Numbered from the stretch's first letter, positions 18,024 through 26,741 are shown. The stretch is DNA of 64,000 nucleotides from Andeanibacterium sp036384795 (GCA_036384795.1 DASVLP010000037.1:124001-188000); one strand, 5' to 3'. The notes: generated by a model not told the origin, from the sequence alone. Program-made: numbers and translations.

Positions 18024-19298
18024 TCACTCCGCCGCCTGCACCTCCCGCGCGAGGTGCCACTCGGGCGCTTCCTCGGCGGCCATCAGCCGCTTGCTCTCCT
18101 CGAAGATATAGTCGCGGGTCATCGGCACCGCGTTGCGCTGCTTCACCGTCTGGATGTGGAAGTTGACCAGGTCGCCGTGGCGGAAGCCCTGTTCGGCGCC
18201 CGCGAGATAGAACTGCCACATGCGGTAGAAGCGGGCGTCGTAGAGCTGCTCGATCTCGGCGCGGTGCTGCCCTGCGCGGCGGTACCATTCCTCGAGCGTG
18301 TAGGCATAGTGATAGCGCAGGATCTCGATGTCGCTGAGTTCCCAGCCGGCACGCTCGATCGGCGGCGCAAGCTCGGTGATCGCCGGCAGGTAGTGGCCGG
18401 GGAAGATGTACTTGCGGTTCCAGCGGTCGGTGGTTCCGGCCGCCCGGACCAGGCCGATCGTGTGGGTCAGCATCACCCCGTCGTCGGCGAGCAGGTCGTA
18501 AGTCTTGGCGAAGTACTCGCCGTAGTTGCCCCGGCCGACGTGCTCGAGCATGCCGATGCTCGAGATGCGGTCGAACTTGCCCGTCACGTCGCGGTAGTCG
18601 ATCAGCTCGAACTTCACTTTGTCGGACACGCCCGCAGCCGCGAACCGCTCGTTGGCGAAGCGCACCTGGTCGGGTGCGAGGCTGACGCCGAGCACCTCGC
18701 AGCCGTAATGCTTGTTGAGGAACAGCGCGAAGCCGCCCCAGCCACCGCCGATGTCGAGCACGCGCATGCCGGGTTCGATCCGCATCTTCGCGGCGATCAG
18801 CGCCTTCTTGTCGACTTGCGCGCGTTCGAGGCTGTTCTCCGGATCGCGCCAATAAGCCATCGAATACTGGCGGTCGGTATCGAGGAACAGCTCGTAGAAC
18901 CGGCGGGTGAGATCGTAGTGATGCTCGACGTTCTTGCGCGCGCGCACCCGGTGGTTGAACTGGTCGAGCCGCGAGCCAATGCGGTCCACCGCGCGGCGCA
19001 GCGGGCTCTGCGGCTTGAACACATCCCCTTCCGCCCGAACCTGCCCGGCGACGAACAGGATCAGGTCGCGGATGTCGTGCGGCGGCTCGACCACCAGGCG
19101 GCCGTCCATGTACGCTTCTCCGGTTCCGACCGCCGGATCCCGCGCGATGTGCCAGGCGGCCTTGCGATCGGTCAGGCGAACGCTGAGCGTATCGCCGCCG
19201 GAGCCTGGCCCGTACTGGTAGACCTTGCCGTCATGATCGGTGACGGTCAGCCGGCCTTTGCGAACCGCCCGTCGGAGCATCTTGTCGAGCAACCACAT
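18024..19298 (-). CDS. Cyclopropane-fatty-acyl-phospholipid synthase family methyltransferase
   Basis: A 424-residue SAM-dependent enzyme that would add a methylene group across the double bond of membrane lipid acyl chains. The N-terminal 120 residues are the CFA lipid-binding extension (TGEAYMDGRLVVEPP). The catalytic part begins HYDLTRRFYELFLD at about residue 127, with the SAM loop RVLDIGGGWGGF at 179-190. The later blocks SIGMLEHVGRGNY, FPGHYLPAI and YHYAYTLEEWYRRA are conserved. It is the last gene of a tight six-gene operon, 15 bases after the molybdoenzyme gene. Related non-CFA enzymes also alkylate lipids, so the exact product is inferred. Confidence 0.92.
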   Translation of the reverse strand: MWLLDKMLRRAVRKGRLTVTDHDGKVYQYGPGSGGDTLSVRLTDRKAAWHIARDPAVGTGEAYMDGRLVVEPPHDIRDLILFVAGQVRAEGDVFKPQSPLRRAVDRIGSRLDQFNHRVRARKNVEHHYDLTRRFYELFLDTDRQYSMAYWRDPENSLERAQVDKKALIAAKMRIEPGMRVLDIGGGWGGFALFLNKHYGCEVLGVSLAPDQVRFANERFAAAGVSDKVKFELIDYRDVTGKFDRISSIGMLEHVGRGNYGEYFAKTYDLLADDGVMLTHTIGLVRAAGTTDRWNRKYIFPGHYLPAITELAPPIERAGWELSDIEILRYHYAYTLEEWYRRAGQHRAEIEQLYDARFYRMWQFYLAGAEQGFRHGDLVNFHIQTVKQRNAVPMTRDYIFEESKRLMAAEEAPEWHLAREVQAAE

Positions 19299-19313
19299 AT
19301 TCGTCTTCCTAAG

Positions 19314-20054
19314 TCAAATCCCCGCGTACCACGCGTAGCCGGTCGTGTCCTCCCAATAGCCGCCCTTGCCGCCGCGCACGTTGTCGAGGTTGGAGACGGC
19401 TTCGATCCCGGTCAGGTACTTCGCATGCTTGTATCCCAGCTGCCGCTCGATCCTCATCCGCAGCGGCGCGCCGTTCTTTACCGGCAGCGGCTCGCCGTTC
19501 AAGGCATGCGCGACAATCGTCTGCGGGTGAAACGCGTCGACGAGGTCGACGCTCTCGTAATACGCGTCCGCGCCATAGCGATCGGCGCAATGGAATACGA
19601 CATAACGCGCCTCGGGCCTGAGCCGGGCCATCGCGAGGATCTGCTTCAGCTGCGGCCCGGTCCACTGGCCGATCGCGCTCCAGCCTTCGACGCAATCGTG
19701 GCGGGTGATCTGGGTGCGCTGGGGCAGCGCCTTGAGATCCGCGAGCGAGAGCGAAAGCGGGCGTTCGACGAGGCCGGTCACCGCCAGCCGCCAGTCGGCG
19801 AAGGCACTCGCCAGGTGCGCGGCGTATTCGTCGCCTGTCGGCAGCATCGTACCGTTGCCGCGGAACTCGGGCGAGATGTCGGCTTTGCCGAACTCCCGCG
19901 CGAGCGCGGTGCGGCGGCCGAGCAGGTTCTGCACCGTCCGGTTCCATTTGTCGGTTCCGTCGAGCAAGGCTGCGACCGGCTTCGTCTCGGCAAGCTTCGA
20001 GCAGCCGCCCGCGAGCAGCGCGCCAAGGCCGACAAGCACGTTACGCCGCTTCAT
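19314..20054 (-). CDS. YedY/MsrP-like molybdopterin oxidoreductase
   Basis: A 246-residue member of the sulfite-oxidase fold family that binds a mono-pyranopterin molybdenum cofactor. The molybdenum-ligand cysteine is Cys121 in RHDCVEGW. Other family blocks are YYESVDLVDAFHPQT, LNGEPLPVKNGAPLR and GYKHAKYLTGIE. The N-terminus has a weak twin-arginine pattern (KRRNVLVGL) followed by a hydrophobic stretch, so export as a folded, cofactor-loaded protein is plausible. It overlaps the cytochrome b gene by 14 bases, which is the usual pairing of such enzymes with a haem membrane subunit. Its substrate cannot be read from the sequence. Confidence 0.88.
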   Translation of the reverse strand: MKRRNVLVGLGALLAGGCSKLAETKPVAALLDGTDKWNRTVQNLLGRRTALAREFGKADISPEFRGNGTMLPTGDEYAAHLASAFADWRLAVTGLVERPLSLSLADLKALPQRTQITRHDCVEGWSAIGQWTGPQLKQILAMARLRPEARYVVFHCADRYGADAYYESVDLVDAFHPQTIVAHALNGEPLPVKNGAPLRMRIERQLGYKHAKYLTGIEAVSNLDNVRGGKGGYWEDTTGYAWYAGI

Positions 20055-20715
20055 CGCGGCCTCCGGTAATCATGTCGCGGATCTGTCCTACCGGCCCCGA
20101 CAGCAGCACCAGCACGATGTGGACGATGAAGAAGCCGACGAGCGCCCATGCGCAGATGAAGTGGATCGAGCGCGCGCTCTGGCGTCCGCCGAACACGTCG
20201 ACCAGCCAGGGCCAGATCGCGTCCATCCCCGGGCTCATCGCCATCCCGGTAAGGATCATCAGCGGCAGCAGCACGAAGATCACCCCGCCGTAGGACACTT
20301 TCTGCAGGAAGTTGAACTTGAGCCCCGGGTGCTCGAAATCGAGCTTCAGATGCTTGACGACGTCGGTGCGGATCGCGCTCCAGCGCCATTCCCGGCGCGC
20401 CGGAACGATGTCGCGCCAGACGTGGCGGTTGAACAGCGAGACGATCACGAAGGCGATCAGGCTGACCGCGAAGAACCACGCGAACAACATGTGCCACTGG
20501 CGCGCGGTGGCGAGGCTGTAATGGCTGGGAATGGTGATCCAGCCGGGAAACTGAGCGACGAACAGCCAGGCCTGACGTGGCTGGAACCCCCACTGGCCCC
20601 AATAGAGCCGCGGATGGGCATTGGAGATGTTCAGTCCCGACATGAACAGCACCACCAGGCACGCGAAGTTCATCCAATGCCACAGCCGGGTGGGAAGGGC
20701 GTGCTTTCGCCTCAT
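20041..20715 (-). CDS. Cytochrome b561-type membrane subunit
   Basis: A 224-residue integral membrane protein with four to five spans. Histidines sit where b-type haem ligands are expected: TRLWHWMNFACL at the N-terminus, WHMLFAWFF in the second span, and IHFICAWALVGFFIVHIVL near the end. It would pass electrons between the quinone pool and the overlapping YedY-like molybdoenzyme. It starts inside the stop of the SDR gene (ATGA overlap) and ends inside the start of the molybdoenzyme gene. Confidence 0.88.
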   Translation of the reverse strand: MRRKHALPTRLWHWMNFACLVVLFMSGLNISNAHPRLYWGQWGFQPRQAWLFVAQFPGWITIPSHYSLATARQWHMLFAWFFAVSLIAFVIVSLFNRHVWRDIVPARREWRWSAIRTDVVKHLKLDFEHPGLKFNFLQKVSYGGVIFVLLPLMILTGMAMSPGMDAIWPWLVDVFGGRQSARSIHFICAWALVGFFIVHIVLVLLSGPVGQIRDMITGGRDEAA

Positions 20716-21476
20716 GCGCTGGCCCCTTCGCGCGCGAGGAACATCACGTCGCGCGGCTGGCTCAGCAAGTGCTGGCCGGAATCGACGAACAGGGTGGCGC
20801 CGCTGGCGAGCCAACCCTGGGCGAGGAACAGCGCGGCGTCCGCCACTTCCTCGGCGCGGGTTACGCGCCGCAGCAGGTTGAGCCGGCCGGATATCTCGAA
20901 CTCGTCCGGCGACTGGTCGTAGCTCGGCAGGATGGCACCCGGGGCGAGGGCATAGACGCGGTCTTCCGGCCAGGTCGCGGCCATGGCCAGCATCGGCACG
21001 GTCGCCGCCAGCGCCTGCTTGCTCATCGAGTAGGAAAAGAAGTCCGGGTTCGGATTGGCCACTTTCTGATCCGTGACGTCGACCACCCGTCGCCCGCCCT
21101 CCGCCTTTGAATGCGCGAGGAATGCCTGTGCCATCCGGGAGGGGGTGACGGCGTTCACCCGCATCGTCCGGTCGAACGACGCGGCGTCGAGCATGCCGGC
21201 CTCGTCGTCGGCGAAGATCGACGCGCAATTGACCAGCACCCGCCAATCGTCGAGCCGCGCGGCGAGCCCCTCGATCAGGGTTACCGCCGCGGCGGTGTCG
21301 GCGAGGTCGCAATGCACCGCCTCGGCGGAAGGGAGGGCGGCGGCGAGTTCTCGCGCCGCATTCAGCGACCGGTTGCAGTGAATCACCACATGCCAGCCTG
21401 CCTCGCCGAACCGGCGCGCGATTGCCGCGCCAATTCGCTTGGCGCCACCAGTGATGAGGACAGCGGGACGGGCCAT
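20712..21476 (-). CDS. Short-chain dehydrogenase, pteridine-reductase-like
   Basis: A 254-residue Rossmann-fold oxidoreductase. The cofactor loop is TGGAKRIGAAIARRF at residues 9-23, and the catalytic pair is Tyr/Lys in YSMSK near residue 152. The TGGxKRIG form of the loop is typical of pteridine reductases and FolM rather than of ketoacyl reductases, so reduction of a pterin is a reasonable guess. It lies in a six-gene operon with a molybdopterin enzyme, which may or may not be related. It overlaps the cytochrome b gene by four bases, and the MOSC gene ends 9 bases upstream of its start. Confidence 0.85.
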   Translation of the reverse strand: MARPAVLITGGAKRIGAAIARRFGEAGWHVVIHCNRSLNAARELAAALPSAEAVHCDLADTAAAVTLIEGLAARLDDWRVLVNCASIFADDEAGMLDAASFDRTMRVNAVTPSRMAQAFLAHSKAEGGRRVVDVTDQKVANPNPDFFSYSMSKQALAATVPMLAMAATWPEDRVYALAPGAILPSYDQSPDEFEISGRLNLLRRVTRAEEVADAALFLAQGWLASGATLFVDSGQHLLSQPRDVMFLAREGASA

Positions 21477-21485
21477 GCGGGAAGT

Positions 21486-22133
21486 CTATCGCGCCGCCAT
21501 CGCCCGCACCAGCGCATACTCCTGCCAGCCTTGCGCCAACGAAGTCAGATGCGCGACACCGAGCAGCTCGTGAACGGTGCCGCCTTTATGGAACAGCGCG
21601 CGAAATACGCGGTCGACGCTCCAGCCTTCGTGGCCGCGCGCGACTCGCTCCAAGGCGTCGCCTTCGCCCACCGTGCCGGGCTCCAGCACCCGGTAGTGCC
21701 ACCCGCACCGGGCAGTCTCAAACACCCGCGCGGTGATCCCGTTCCGCTGGAATTTGTGGTCGATCTTCCAGCAGGGCTGACGAATCTGGCTGACCTCGAC
21801 CAGCGCGCTGCCCAGGCGGAAACGATCGCCGATCCACACGTCGTGTTCGGTCAGGCCGTCGGTAGAGATGTTCTCGCCAAACGCGCCCGGCGCCGCGAGC
21901 AGTTCATGCAGCCCGAGCTCGTCCACCCACCGGGCATAGTGGTCGTGCGGATAGTGATGGACGGCCATTTCCGCCCCGCCGTGGCTCTGGGCATCGCCCA
22001 CGCCGTCACCCGCAAGGCCCAGCGTGCTGAGGGCGATGGGGCCGGACGCCGGGTGCTTGAAGATCGCGCTTTGCTCCTTGCCCCGGAACGGCTGCGGCTT
22101 GCCGACCATCACCGGGCCGAGCATCAGCCTCAT
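21486..22133 (-). CDS. MOSC domain protein (YiiM-like)
   Basis: A 215-residue MOSC-domain protein. The YiiM-type blocks are present: HGGAEMAVHHYPHDHYARW, GAFGENISTDGL, IGDRF and SQIRQPCWKIDHKF, in which the cysteine is the proposed sulfur or substrate ligand. MOSC proteins use the molybdenum cofactor, for instance to reduce N-hydroxylated compounds, although YiiM members need partner redox proteins. It sits in the same operon as a YedY-like enzyme and a cytochrome b. The start overlaps the amidohydrolase stop (ATGA). The C-terminal 50 residues extend beyond the core domain. Confidence 0.85.
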   Translation of the reverse strand: MRLMLGPVMVGKPQPFRGKEQSAIFKHPASGPIALSTLGLAGDGVGDAQSHGGAEMAVHHYPHDHYARWVDELGLHELLAAPGAFGENISTDGLTEHDVWIGDRFRLGSALVEVSQIRQPCWKIDHKFQRNGITARVFETARCGWHYRVLEPGTVGEGDALERVARGHEGWSVDRVFRALFHKGGTVHELLGVAHLTSLAQGWQEYALVRAMAAR

Positions 22134-23335
22134 TCGGCGGCGACAGCCTCGTAACCGATGTCGAGCTGCGCCAGCACGGTCGCCTTGCCAAGATCGAGGC
22201 CGTAGAGTTTCGCCGCATTCCCACCGACCAGCCGCTTCACCGTCTCCGGGTCCATGTGGCCCATCGTCTCGCCGATGATCCGCTGGCTGTTGGGCCACAC
22301 GCTGTCGGGATGCGGATAATCGCTCGCCCACAAGAGGTTGTCCGGCCCCCAGAACTCGAGCAGCCGCATCGCGGTCGGGCTCTGCTGGAAGGTGCCGTAG
22401 ACCTGGCGCTGGAACACTTCGCTGGGCTTCATCTTGTGCGGGATGCCGCCCTTATCGTCCCAGTAATCGGCGCACTCCCACAGGCGCCAGTGGCGATAGT
22501 CGAGCTCTTCGACCACCCACGGCACCCAGCCGACGCCACTCTCGGCGATCACGATCTTGAGCTTAGGATGGCGCTCGAGGATGCCCCAGGCGAACAGGTC
22601 GACGAACGGGTCGAGGAACTGTTCGATGAACATCTTGGCGTGGAGGAAGGTCGCGCCCGGGCTGCCCTTGTACTTGTCGAACGCGTCGCCTGCCTTTGGA
22701 AACACGGTGACGTGGAAGCTGAGCACGATGCCGGATTGCTCGAACAAGTCGAACAAGGGCTCCCAGCGCTTGTCCTCGAGCCGCGGCTCGCAGACCGCGA
22801 TCTGCAGGTTGGCCTGCCTCACGCCACCGCGCTTCGCCAGGCGCTGAAGCTCGGCGAAGGCCATTTCGGGATGCGGCGGAAGCATCGCGACGCCGATCAG
22901 GCGATCGGGCGCTTCGGCGCAGAACTCCTCATAAAGCCAATCGTTGTAGGCGGCATAGGCGGCGGCGGTGAACTCCGGGTCGTCGGAACGAATGGATGTC
23001 ACCGGGCCGAAGACGACATGGGCCCACACCCCGTCGCGGTCCATGTCCTGCAGGCGCAGGCGCGGATGCCCGGCGCGCAGCTCGCTGGTGTCCTTGATGC
23101 CGCCGCGGTCGTAGGCGGTGTGAAGCGGCTTGGGCCCGGTCTGCTCCACCTTCTTGCCGGCCCAGAAACCCCACCGGTGGCCGTCGGCGATCCAGCTCGC
23201 CGGGCCTTCGCCTGGAATCTGCACATGCGGCCGCCGCTCGCCCCATTTGGCCGACATGCGGTCCGCCAGGACGTTGGCCGGCAGCATGTTGAGGTCGAGG
23301 TGGTCGTCGCAACTGACGAGCGGGGCGGTGATCAT
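22130..23335 (-). CDS. Amidohydrolase family protein (ACMSD-like)
   Basis: A 401-residue TIM-barrel metal-dependent hydrolase or decarboxylase of the amidohydrolase_2 type. Recognisable blocks are SCDDHLDL at residues 8-15 in the position of the usual metal-binding DxHxH (here DDHLD), ERHPKLKIVIAESGVGWVPW, and the late WASDYPHPDSVWP, with the catalytic Asp. The family includes decarboxylases of aromatic acids and amidohydrolases, so the substrate cannot be assigned. It is the first gene of the six-gene operon, with its own promoter presumably in the 121-base gap upstream. Confidence 0.88.
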   Translation of the reverse strand: MITAPLVSCDDHLDLNMLPANVLADRMSAKWGERRPHVQIPGEGPASWIADGHRWGFWAGKKVEQTGPKPLHTAYDRGGIKDTSELRAGHPRLRLQDMDRDGVWAHVVFGPVTSIRSDDPEFTAAAYAAYNDWLYEEFCAEAPDRLIGVAMLPPHPEMAFAELQRLAKRGGVRQANLQIAVCEPRLEDKRWEPLFDLFEQSGIVLSFHVTVFPKAGDAFDKYKGSPGATFLHAKMFIEQFLDPFVDLFAWGILERHPKLKIVIAESGVGWVPWVVEELDYRHWRLWECADYWDDKGGIPHKMKPSEVFQRQVYGTFQQSPTAMRLLEFWGPDNLLWASDYPHPDSVWPNSQRIIGETMGHMDPETVKRLVGGNAAKLYGLDLGKATVLAQLDIGYEAVAAE

Positions 23336-23401
23336 AGTGCTCTCCGAAGGCTATTGCTTAGCTTGCTTCGGACTCTGGCACCCGCGCCGCCTGCAAGCAA
23401 G

Positions 23402-23431
23402 AGGGCCGCGCAGCTCTCGCCACGCGGCCCT
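23402..23431 (-). terminator. Hairpin after the glycine-zipper gene
   Basis: The arms AGGGCCGCG (23402-23410) and CGCGGCCCT (23423-23431) are perfect complements around a 12-base loop, 26 bases after the stop of the gene at 23457. The following minus-strand bases (CTTGCTTGC) are only partly T-rich, so termination is likely but not certain. Confidence 0.55.
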
Positions 23432-23456
23432 CCGACCGGCTGCATCTGCCTGCCGC

Positions 23457-23858
23457 TTAGCGGCAGCGGGCGTCGCTCTTGTCGATCTGCTGCCCCAACA
23501 GGCCGCCAAGGATGCCGCCGATCACGGTGCCGAGCGTACGGTCGCCACGCTCGTCGATCGTCCGGCCAAGCAGCGCGCCGCCCGCGGCGCCGATGATCAA
23601 GCCGGTGGTGCCGTTGTCGCGCTCGCAATAGTAGCGCCCGTCATTGCCGCGCCACACGTGGTCGCGGCTGGTGATGCGGCGCGGCTGCGCATAGCGGCCG
23701 TAGCGATCGTAAACCTGGGTCTGGCGGTAGCCGTCATAGCGGTCGCCATAACGCTGGCTGTAGCTGTGGCCGTTCCAGTACGGCGAGGCAGCGGCCGCCT
23801 GCGCGGTGGGGAGGGCCAGCGAAGCGGCGGCGGCAAGGGCCAGGATGGTCTTCTTCAT
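23457..23858 (-). CDS. Glycine-zipper envelope protein (Rick_17kDa/2TM type)
   Basis: A 133-residue exported protein. A signal peptide (residues 1-24) is followed by a Tyr/Arg/Gly-rich segment, the block DHVWRGNDGRYYCERDNGTTG, and then a glycine zipper (IGAAGGALLGRTI and GTVIGGILGGLLGQQI) near the C-terminus. Such proteins sit in the outer membrane or periplasm. A close paralogue is encoded 500 bases upstream at 24367. The start has AAAGG about 9 bases upstream, and the long open frame upstream of it is not coding. Confidence 0.85.
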   Translation of the reverse strand: MKKTILALAAAASLALPTAQAAAASPYWNGHSYSQRYGDRYDGYRQTQVYDRYGRYAQPRRITSRDHVWRGNDGRYYCERDNGTTGLIIGAAGGALLGRTIDERGDRTLGTVIGGILGGLLGQQIDKSDARCR

Positions 23859-24366
23859 TGTTCGAACCTTTCGTTCTTCGGGCTCTGCGCCCCATCTGAT
23901 GACCCTGTTATATTCAGAAAAGGACAACTTAACCTGAACAACGTGTTTGGGTTCCGTTTTGCCCCAAAGGCGGATTTCCGAGCCTCGACAGGCGCCGTGC
24001 CGGGAAGTCCGGAGCATCCGTATCCTGCTACGCTGAAAGCGGTCGCCCCGAATCGATAAGGCGATTCGGCGATTACCCAATGGTCTGATGGGTGTGTTTG
24101 GGTCGGCTCCGCTCGAGAGCGACTTGCTGGAGCCGTGCGCGGCGGAGAGCATGGGCGCTTCGCCAGCGTGCCGGGGCGGCCAATGGGAGACTCGGAGGCC
24201 GGAAGCATCAACGCCGGCCTGGCGACGAGCGTGTTTGCGGCCGGCTGGCAAAAAAGCGCCGATGATGCATGCACTGCACCATCGGCGCCTATGATTTGGC
24301 CTGGAGCGGCGGCCGCTCGGCCACGATCGCGCGTGACGCCGAGCTGCCGCCCTCGAGCCTACCGGC
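23859..24366. other. Spacer between the two glycine-zipper genes
   Basis: This 508-base spacer holds the terminator of the upstream gene (24250-24288) and presumably the promoter of the gene at 23457. The 23870-23960 part is AT-richer than its surroundings, with TATAAC on the minus strand at about 23908. I see no further gene. Confidence 0.5.
24250..24288 (-). terminator. Rho-independent terminator
   Basis: On the minus strand the arms GCGCCGATG and CATCGGCGC (plus an inner TGCA/TGCA pair) form a strong stem, followed directly by six Ts. It lies 78 bases after the stop of the glycine-zipper gene at 24367. Confidence 0.85.
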
Positions 24367-24735
24367 TTAGCGGCACTGGAGATCGCCGCGATCGACCGAC
24401 TGGCCGAGCAGGCCCCCGCCGATCGCGCCGATGATCGTGCCCAGGGTCCGGTCGCCGCTGCCGCGGCTGAGCTCGTTGCCCAGCAGACCGCCGGCCGCCG
24501 CGCCGATCACCAGACCGGTCGTGCCGTTGTCACGACGACAATAATACCGTCCATCGCGGCCCCGCCATACGTGATCGTTACGGCCGAGGCGGTGGGGACG
24601 CACATACCTGCCGTCGCTCTCATAGACGCGCACCGTTTCGGTCCGGTGATAACGGTCATAATGATGATGGCGGGCGAATGCCGGCGCCGGCAGGAGCAGC
24701 GTCGCAGCGGACACCGCCAAAAGTAGGTTCTTCAT
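24367..24735 (-). CDS. Glycine-zipper envelope protein, paralogue
   Basis: A 122-residue exported protein closely parallel to the one at 23457: a signal peptide (residues 1-22, ending PAFA), a His/Tyr/Arg-rich segment, the shared block DHVWRGRDGRYYCRRDNGTTG, and a glycine zipper (IGAAAGGLLGNEL and GTIIGAIGGGLLGQSV). It appears to be a tandem duplicate with divergent N-terminal halves. The start has GGAGAAG upstream. A strong terminator follows, so it is transcribed separately from its paralogue. Confidence 0.85.
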   Translation of the reverse strand: MKNLLLAVSAATLLLPAPAFARHHHYDRYHRTETVRVYESDGRYVRPHRLGRNDHVWRGRDGRYYCRRDNGTTGLVIGAAAGGLLGNELSRGSGDRTLGTIIGAIGGGLLGQSVDRGDLQCR

Positions 24736-24889
24736 GGATCTTCTCCTTTGTACTCTTGGGTGTGATCCCCAGGTAGAACGCAGAATGCTCGGCGCAGCCT
24801 GAACCGCTGCTTTCATCCTGAGACGAAACGTGCCGCTTTCGCGGTCGATCCGTTTCCCGGCAAACGTGAGCACTTGCGAGCGGATCGAC

Positions 24890-25207
24890 TCACTCCGCGG
24901 GCGAATTGTCGGACGTCGCGGGCGCGTTGGCGGCCGGGGCTTGGGGCGATGTGCCTCCGGCGGCGCCCGGGTTCGCCCGCTGGCTGGCCATCGTGTTCGC
25001 GTCCCCTCCGGCCGCTCCGGCGCCATCAGCGGCGCCGTCGCCGTAGGGTTGGGCGGCGTCGACCGCGCCGGCCCCGGTCGTCATGGGCTGCGTCGGGGCG
25101 GTGTTCGTATCGCCGATCCACCAGATCAGAGCGACCACGACGACGATACCTAGGATGATCCAGGTCCACACGAACCTGCTTCGATGATGAATATGTGAGC
25201 CGGCCAT
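24890..25207 (-). CDS. Small single-span membrane protein with Ala/Gly-rich tail
   Basis: A 105-residue protein with one membrane span at about residues 12-31 (VWTWIILGIVVVVALIWWI). A low-complexity tail rich in Ala, Gly, Pro and Asn, probably disordered in the periplasm, follows. I recognise no family. AAGGAG sits 9 bases before the ATG, which supports a real gene. Confidence 0.7.
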   Translation of the reverse strand: MAGSHIHHRSRFVWTWIILGIVVVVALIWWIGDTNTAPTQPMTTGAGAVDAAQPYGDGAADGAGAAGGDANTMASQRANPGAAGGTSPQAPAANAPATSDNSPAE

Positions 25208-25352
25208 TGCCGATGATCTCCTTTCGATTGAGCCGCCCGATCGTAACGGGCCGCGTCAACCGGTCAGCGAACGCTGGCGGGATTGGTTCCGCTGCGCGCA
25301 CGCGCCTGTCCCGGGCAAGCACCGCATGGCCGGCTTGCGATCGCGGGAGCGA

Positions 25353-26606
25353 TCAGTCCGCGGCAGCTGCCGCGGCTGCGGCGCGATCGCGCTCGGCGCG
25401 GCTTTTCTTCGCGGCCGCGGTCTTGAGCTGGCCGCACGCGGCATCGATGTCGCGCCCGCGCGGGGTGCGCACCGGGGCGGAGATGCCGGCTTCGAACACG
25501 ATCTCCGAGAACCGGCGGATGCGCTCGGGATCGGAGCACTCGTAGGCCGTGCCCGGCCACGGATTGAACGGGATGAGGTTCACTTTGGCCGGCAGCTTGT
25601 ACCGGCGGATCAACTGCACGAGCTCGCGCGCATCCTCGTCGCTGTCGTTCTTGCCCTTGAGCATCACATATTCGAACGTGATCCGCCGCGCATTCGACGC
25701 GCCTGGATACGCGGCGCATGCTTCGAGCAGCTGCTCGAGCCCATACTTGCGGTTCAGCGGCACGATCTCGTCGCGCACTTCCTTGTTGGTGGCGTGCAGC
25801 GACACGGCGAGGTTCACGCCGATCTCCTCGCCGGCGCGCGCCATCAGCGGCACCACGCCGCTGGTCGACAGCGTAATCCGGCGTTTCGACAGCGCCAGAC
25901 CATCGCCGTCCATCACCAGTTTCAGCGCATCCCGCACGTTCTCGAAATTATAGAGTGGCTCGCCCATGCCCATCATCACGATGTTGGTCAGCAGGCGGCC
26001 GTCGGCGGTGTACTCGGCTTCGGTTTCGTCGTCCGCCATGTCCATCCGGCCCTTCGGCCATTCGCCGAGCGCATCGCGCGCGAGCATCACCTGGCCAACG
26101 ATCTCGCCGGGGGTAAGATTGCGCACCAGCTTCATCGTCCCAGTGTGGCAGAAGGTGCAGTTGAGCGTGCACCCGACCTGGCTCGAGACGCACAGCGTGC
26201 CGCGATCGGCGTCCGGGATGAACACCATCTCGAACTCGTGACCATCAGCGGTGCGCAGGAGCCACTTGCGGGTGCCGTCGCTCGAGTGCTGGGCCTCCAC
26301 CACCTCGGGCCGGCCGATCACGAACCGCTCGGCAAGCCACGGGCGCATCGGCTTGGCGATGTCGGTCATCGCGGCGAAATCGGTGACGCCGCGGTGATAG
26401 AGCCAGTGAAACACCTGGCGCGAGCGCAGCTTGGCCTGCTTCGTGTCGAGGCCAGCCGCCTCGAACAGTTCGGCGATGCGCGGGCGCGGAAGGCCGACGA
26501 GGTCCAGACGCCCGTCGGCGCGCGGGGTCAGGCCGCGCGGCACCGGCACGGGGTCGAACTGCCCGGGGAGCGGGATAAGCGGTGTTTGGGTCACGATATC
26601 GTGCAT
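25353..26606 (-). CDS. rlmN: Dual-specificity 23S rRNA/tRNA adenine-C2 methyltransferase RlmN
   Basis: A 417-residue radical-SAM enzyme that methylates C2 of A2503 in 23S rRNA and A37 in some tRNAs. The iron-sulfur motif CTLNCTFC has Cys146, Cys150 and Cys153. The catalytic C-terminal cysteine is in RGRDIDAACGQL. Other blocks are QVFHWLYHRG, GEPLYNFENV and ITLSTSGVVP. The last 30 residues are an Ala/Arg-rich extension beyond the usual end. It is divergent from the outer-membrane barrel gene at 26827 across a 220-base spacer. Confidence 0.95.
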   Translation of the reverse strand: MHDIVTQTPLIPLPGQFDPVPVPRGLTPRADGRLDLVGLPRPRIAELFEAAGLDTKQAKLRSRQVFHWLYHRGVTDFAAMTDIAKPMRPWLAERFVIGRPEVVEAQHSSDGTRKWLLRTADGHEFEMVFIPDADRGTLCVSSQVGCTLNCTFCHTGTMKLVRNLTPGEIVGQVMLARDALGEWPKGRMDMADDETEAEYTADGRLLTNIVMMGMGEPLYNFENVRDALKLVMDGDGLALSKRRITLSTSGVVPLMARAGEEIGVNLAVSLHATNKEVRDEIVPLNRKYGLEQLLEACAAYPGASNARRITFEYVMLKGKNDSDEDARELVQLIRRYKLPAKVNLIPFNPWPGTAYECSDPERIRRFSEIVFEAGISAPVRTPRGRDIDAACGQLKTAAAKKSRAERDRAAAAAAAAD

Positions 26607-26721
26607 ATAGTTGCGGATCGGCCGATCGCAAAGATCGCGCGAAAGCGCGGGCGGACGGGCGGTTCCAGCCGTTGGCCGGTCGGGCGTCTCGCTTCATCGC
26701 AATGCTATGTTGCTGGAATAC

Positions 26722-26741
26722 CACACAAGTTTCGTTGTGTG
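26722..26741. promoter_or_regulatory. Palindrome upstream of the barrel gene
   Basis: A 7-base perfect inverted repeat, CACACAA-N6-TTGTGTG, lies in the rlmN/barrel intergenic region about 85 bases before the barrel gene. It could be an operator or a hairpin in the 5' leader. No regulator can be named. Confidence 0.4.
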
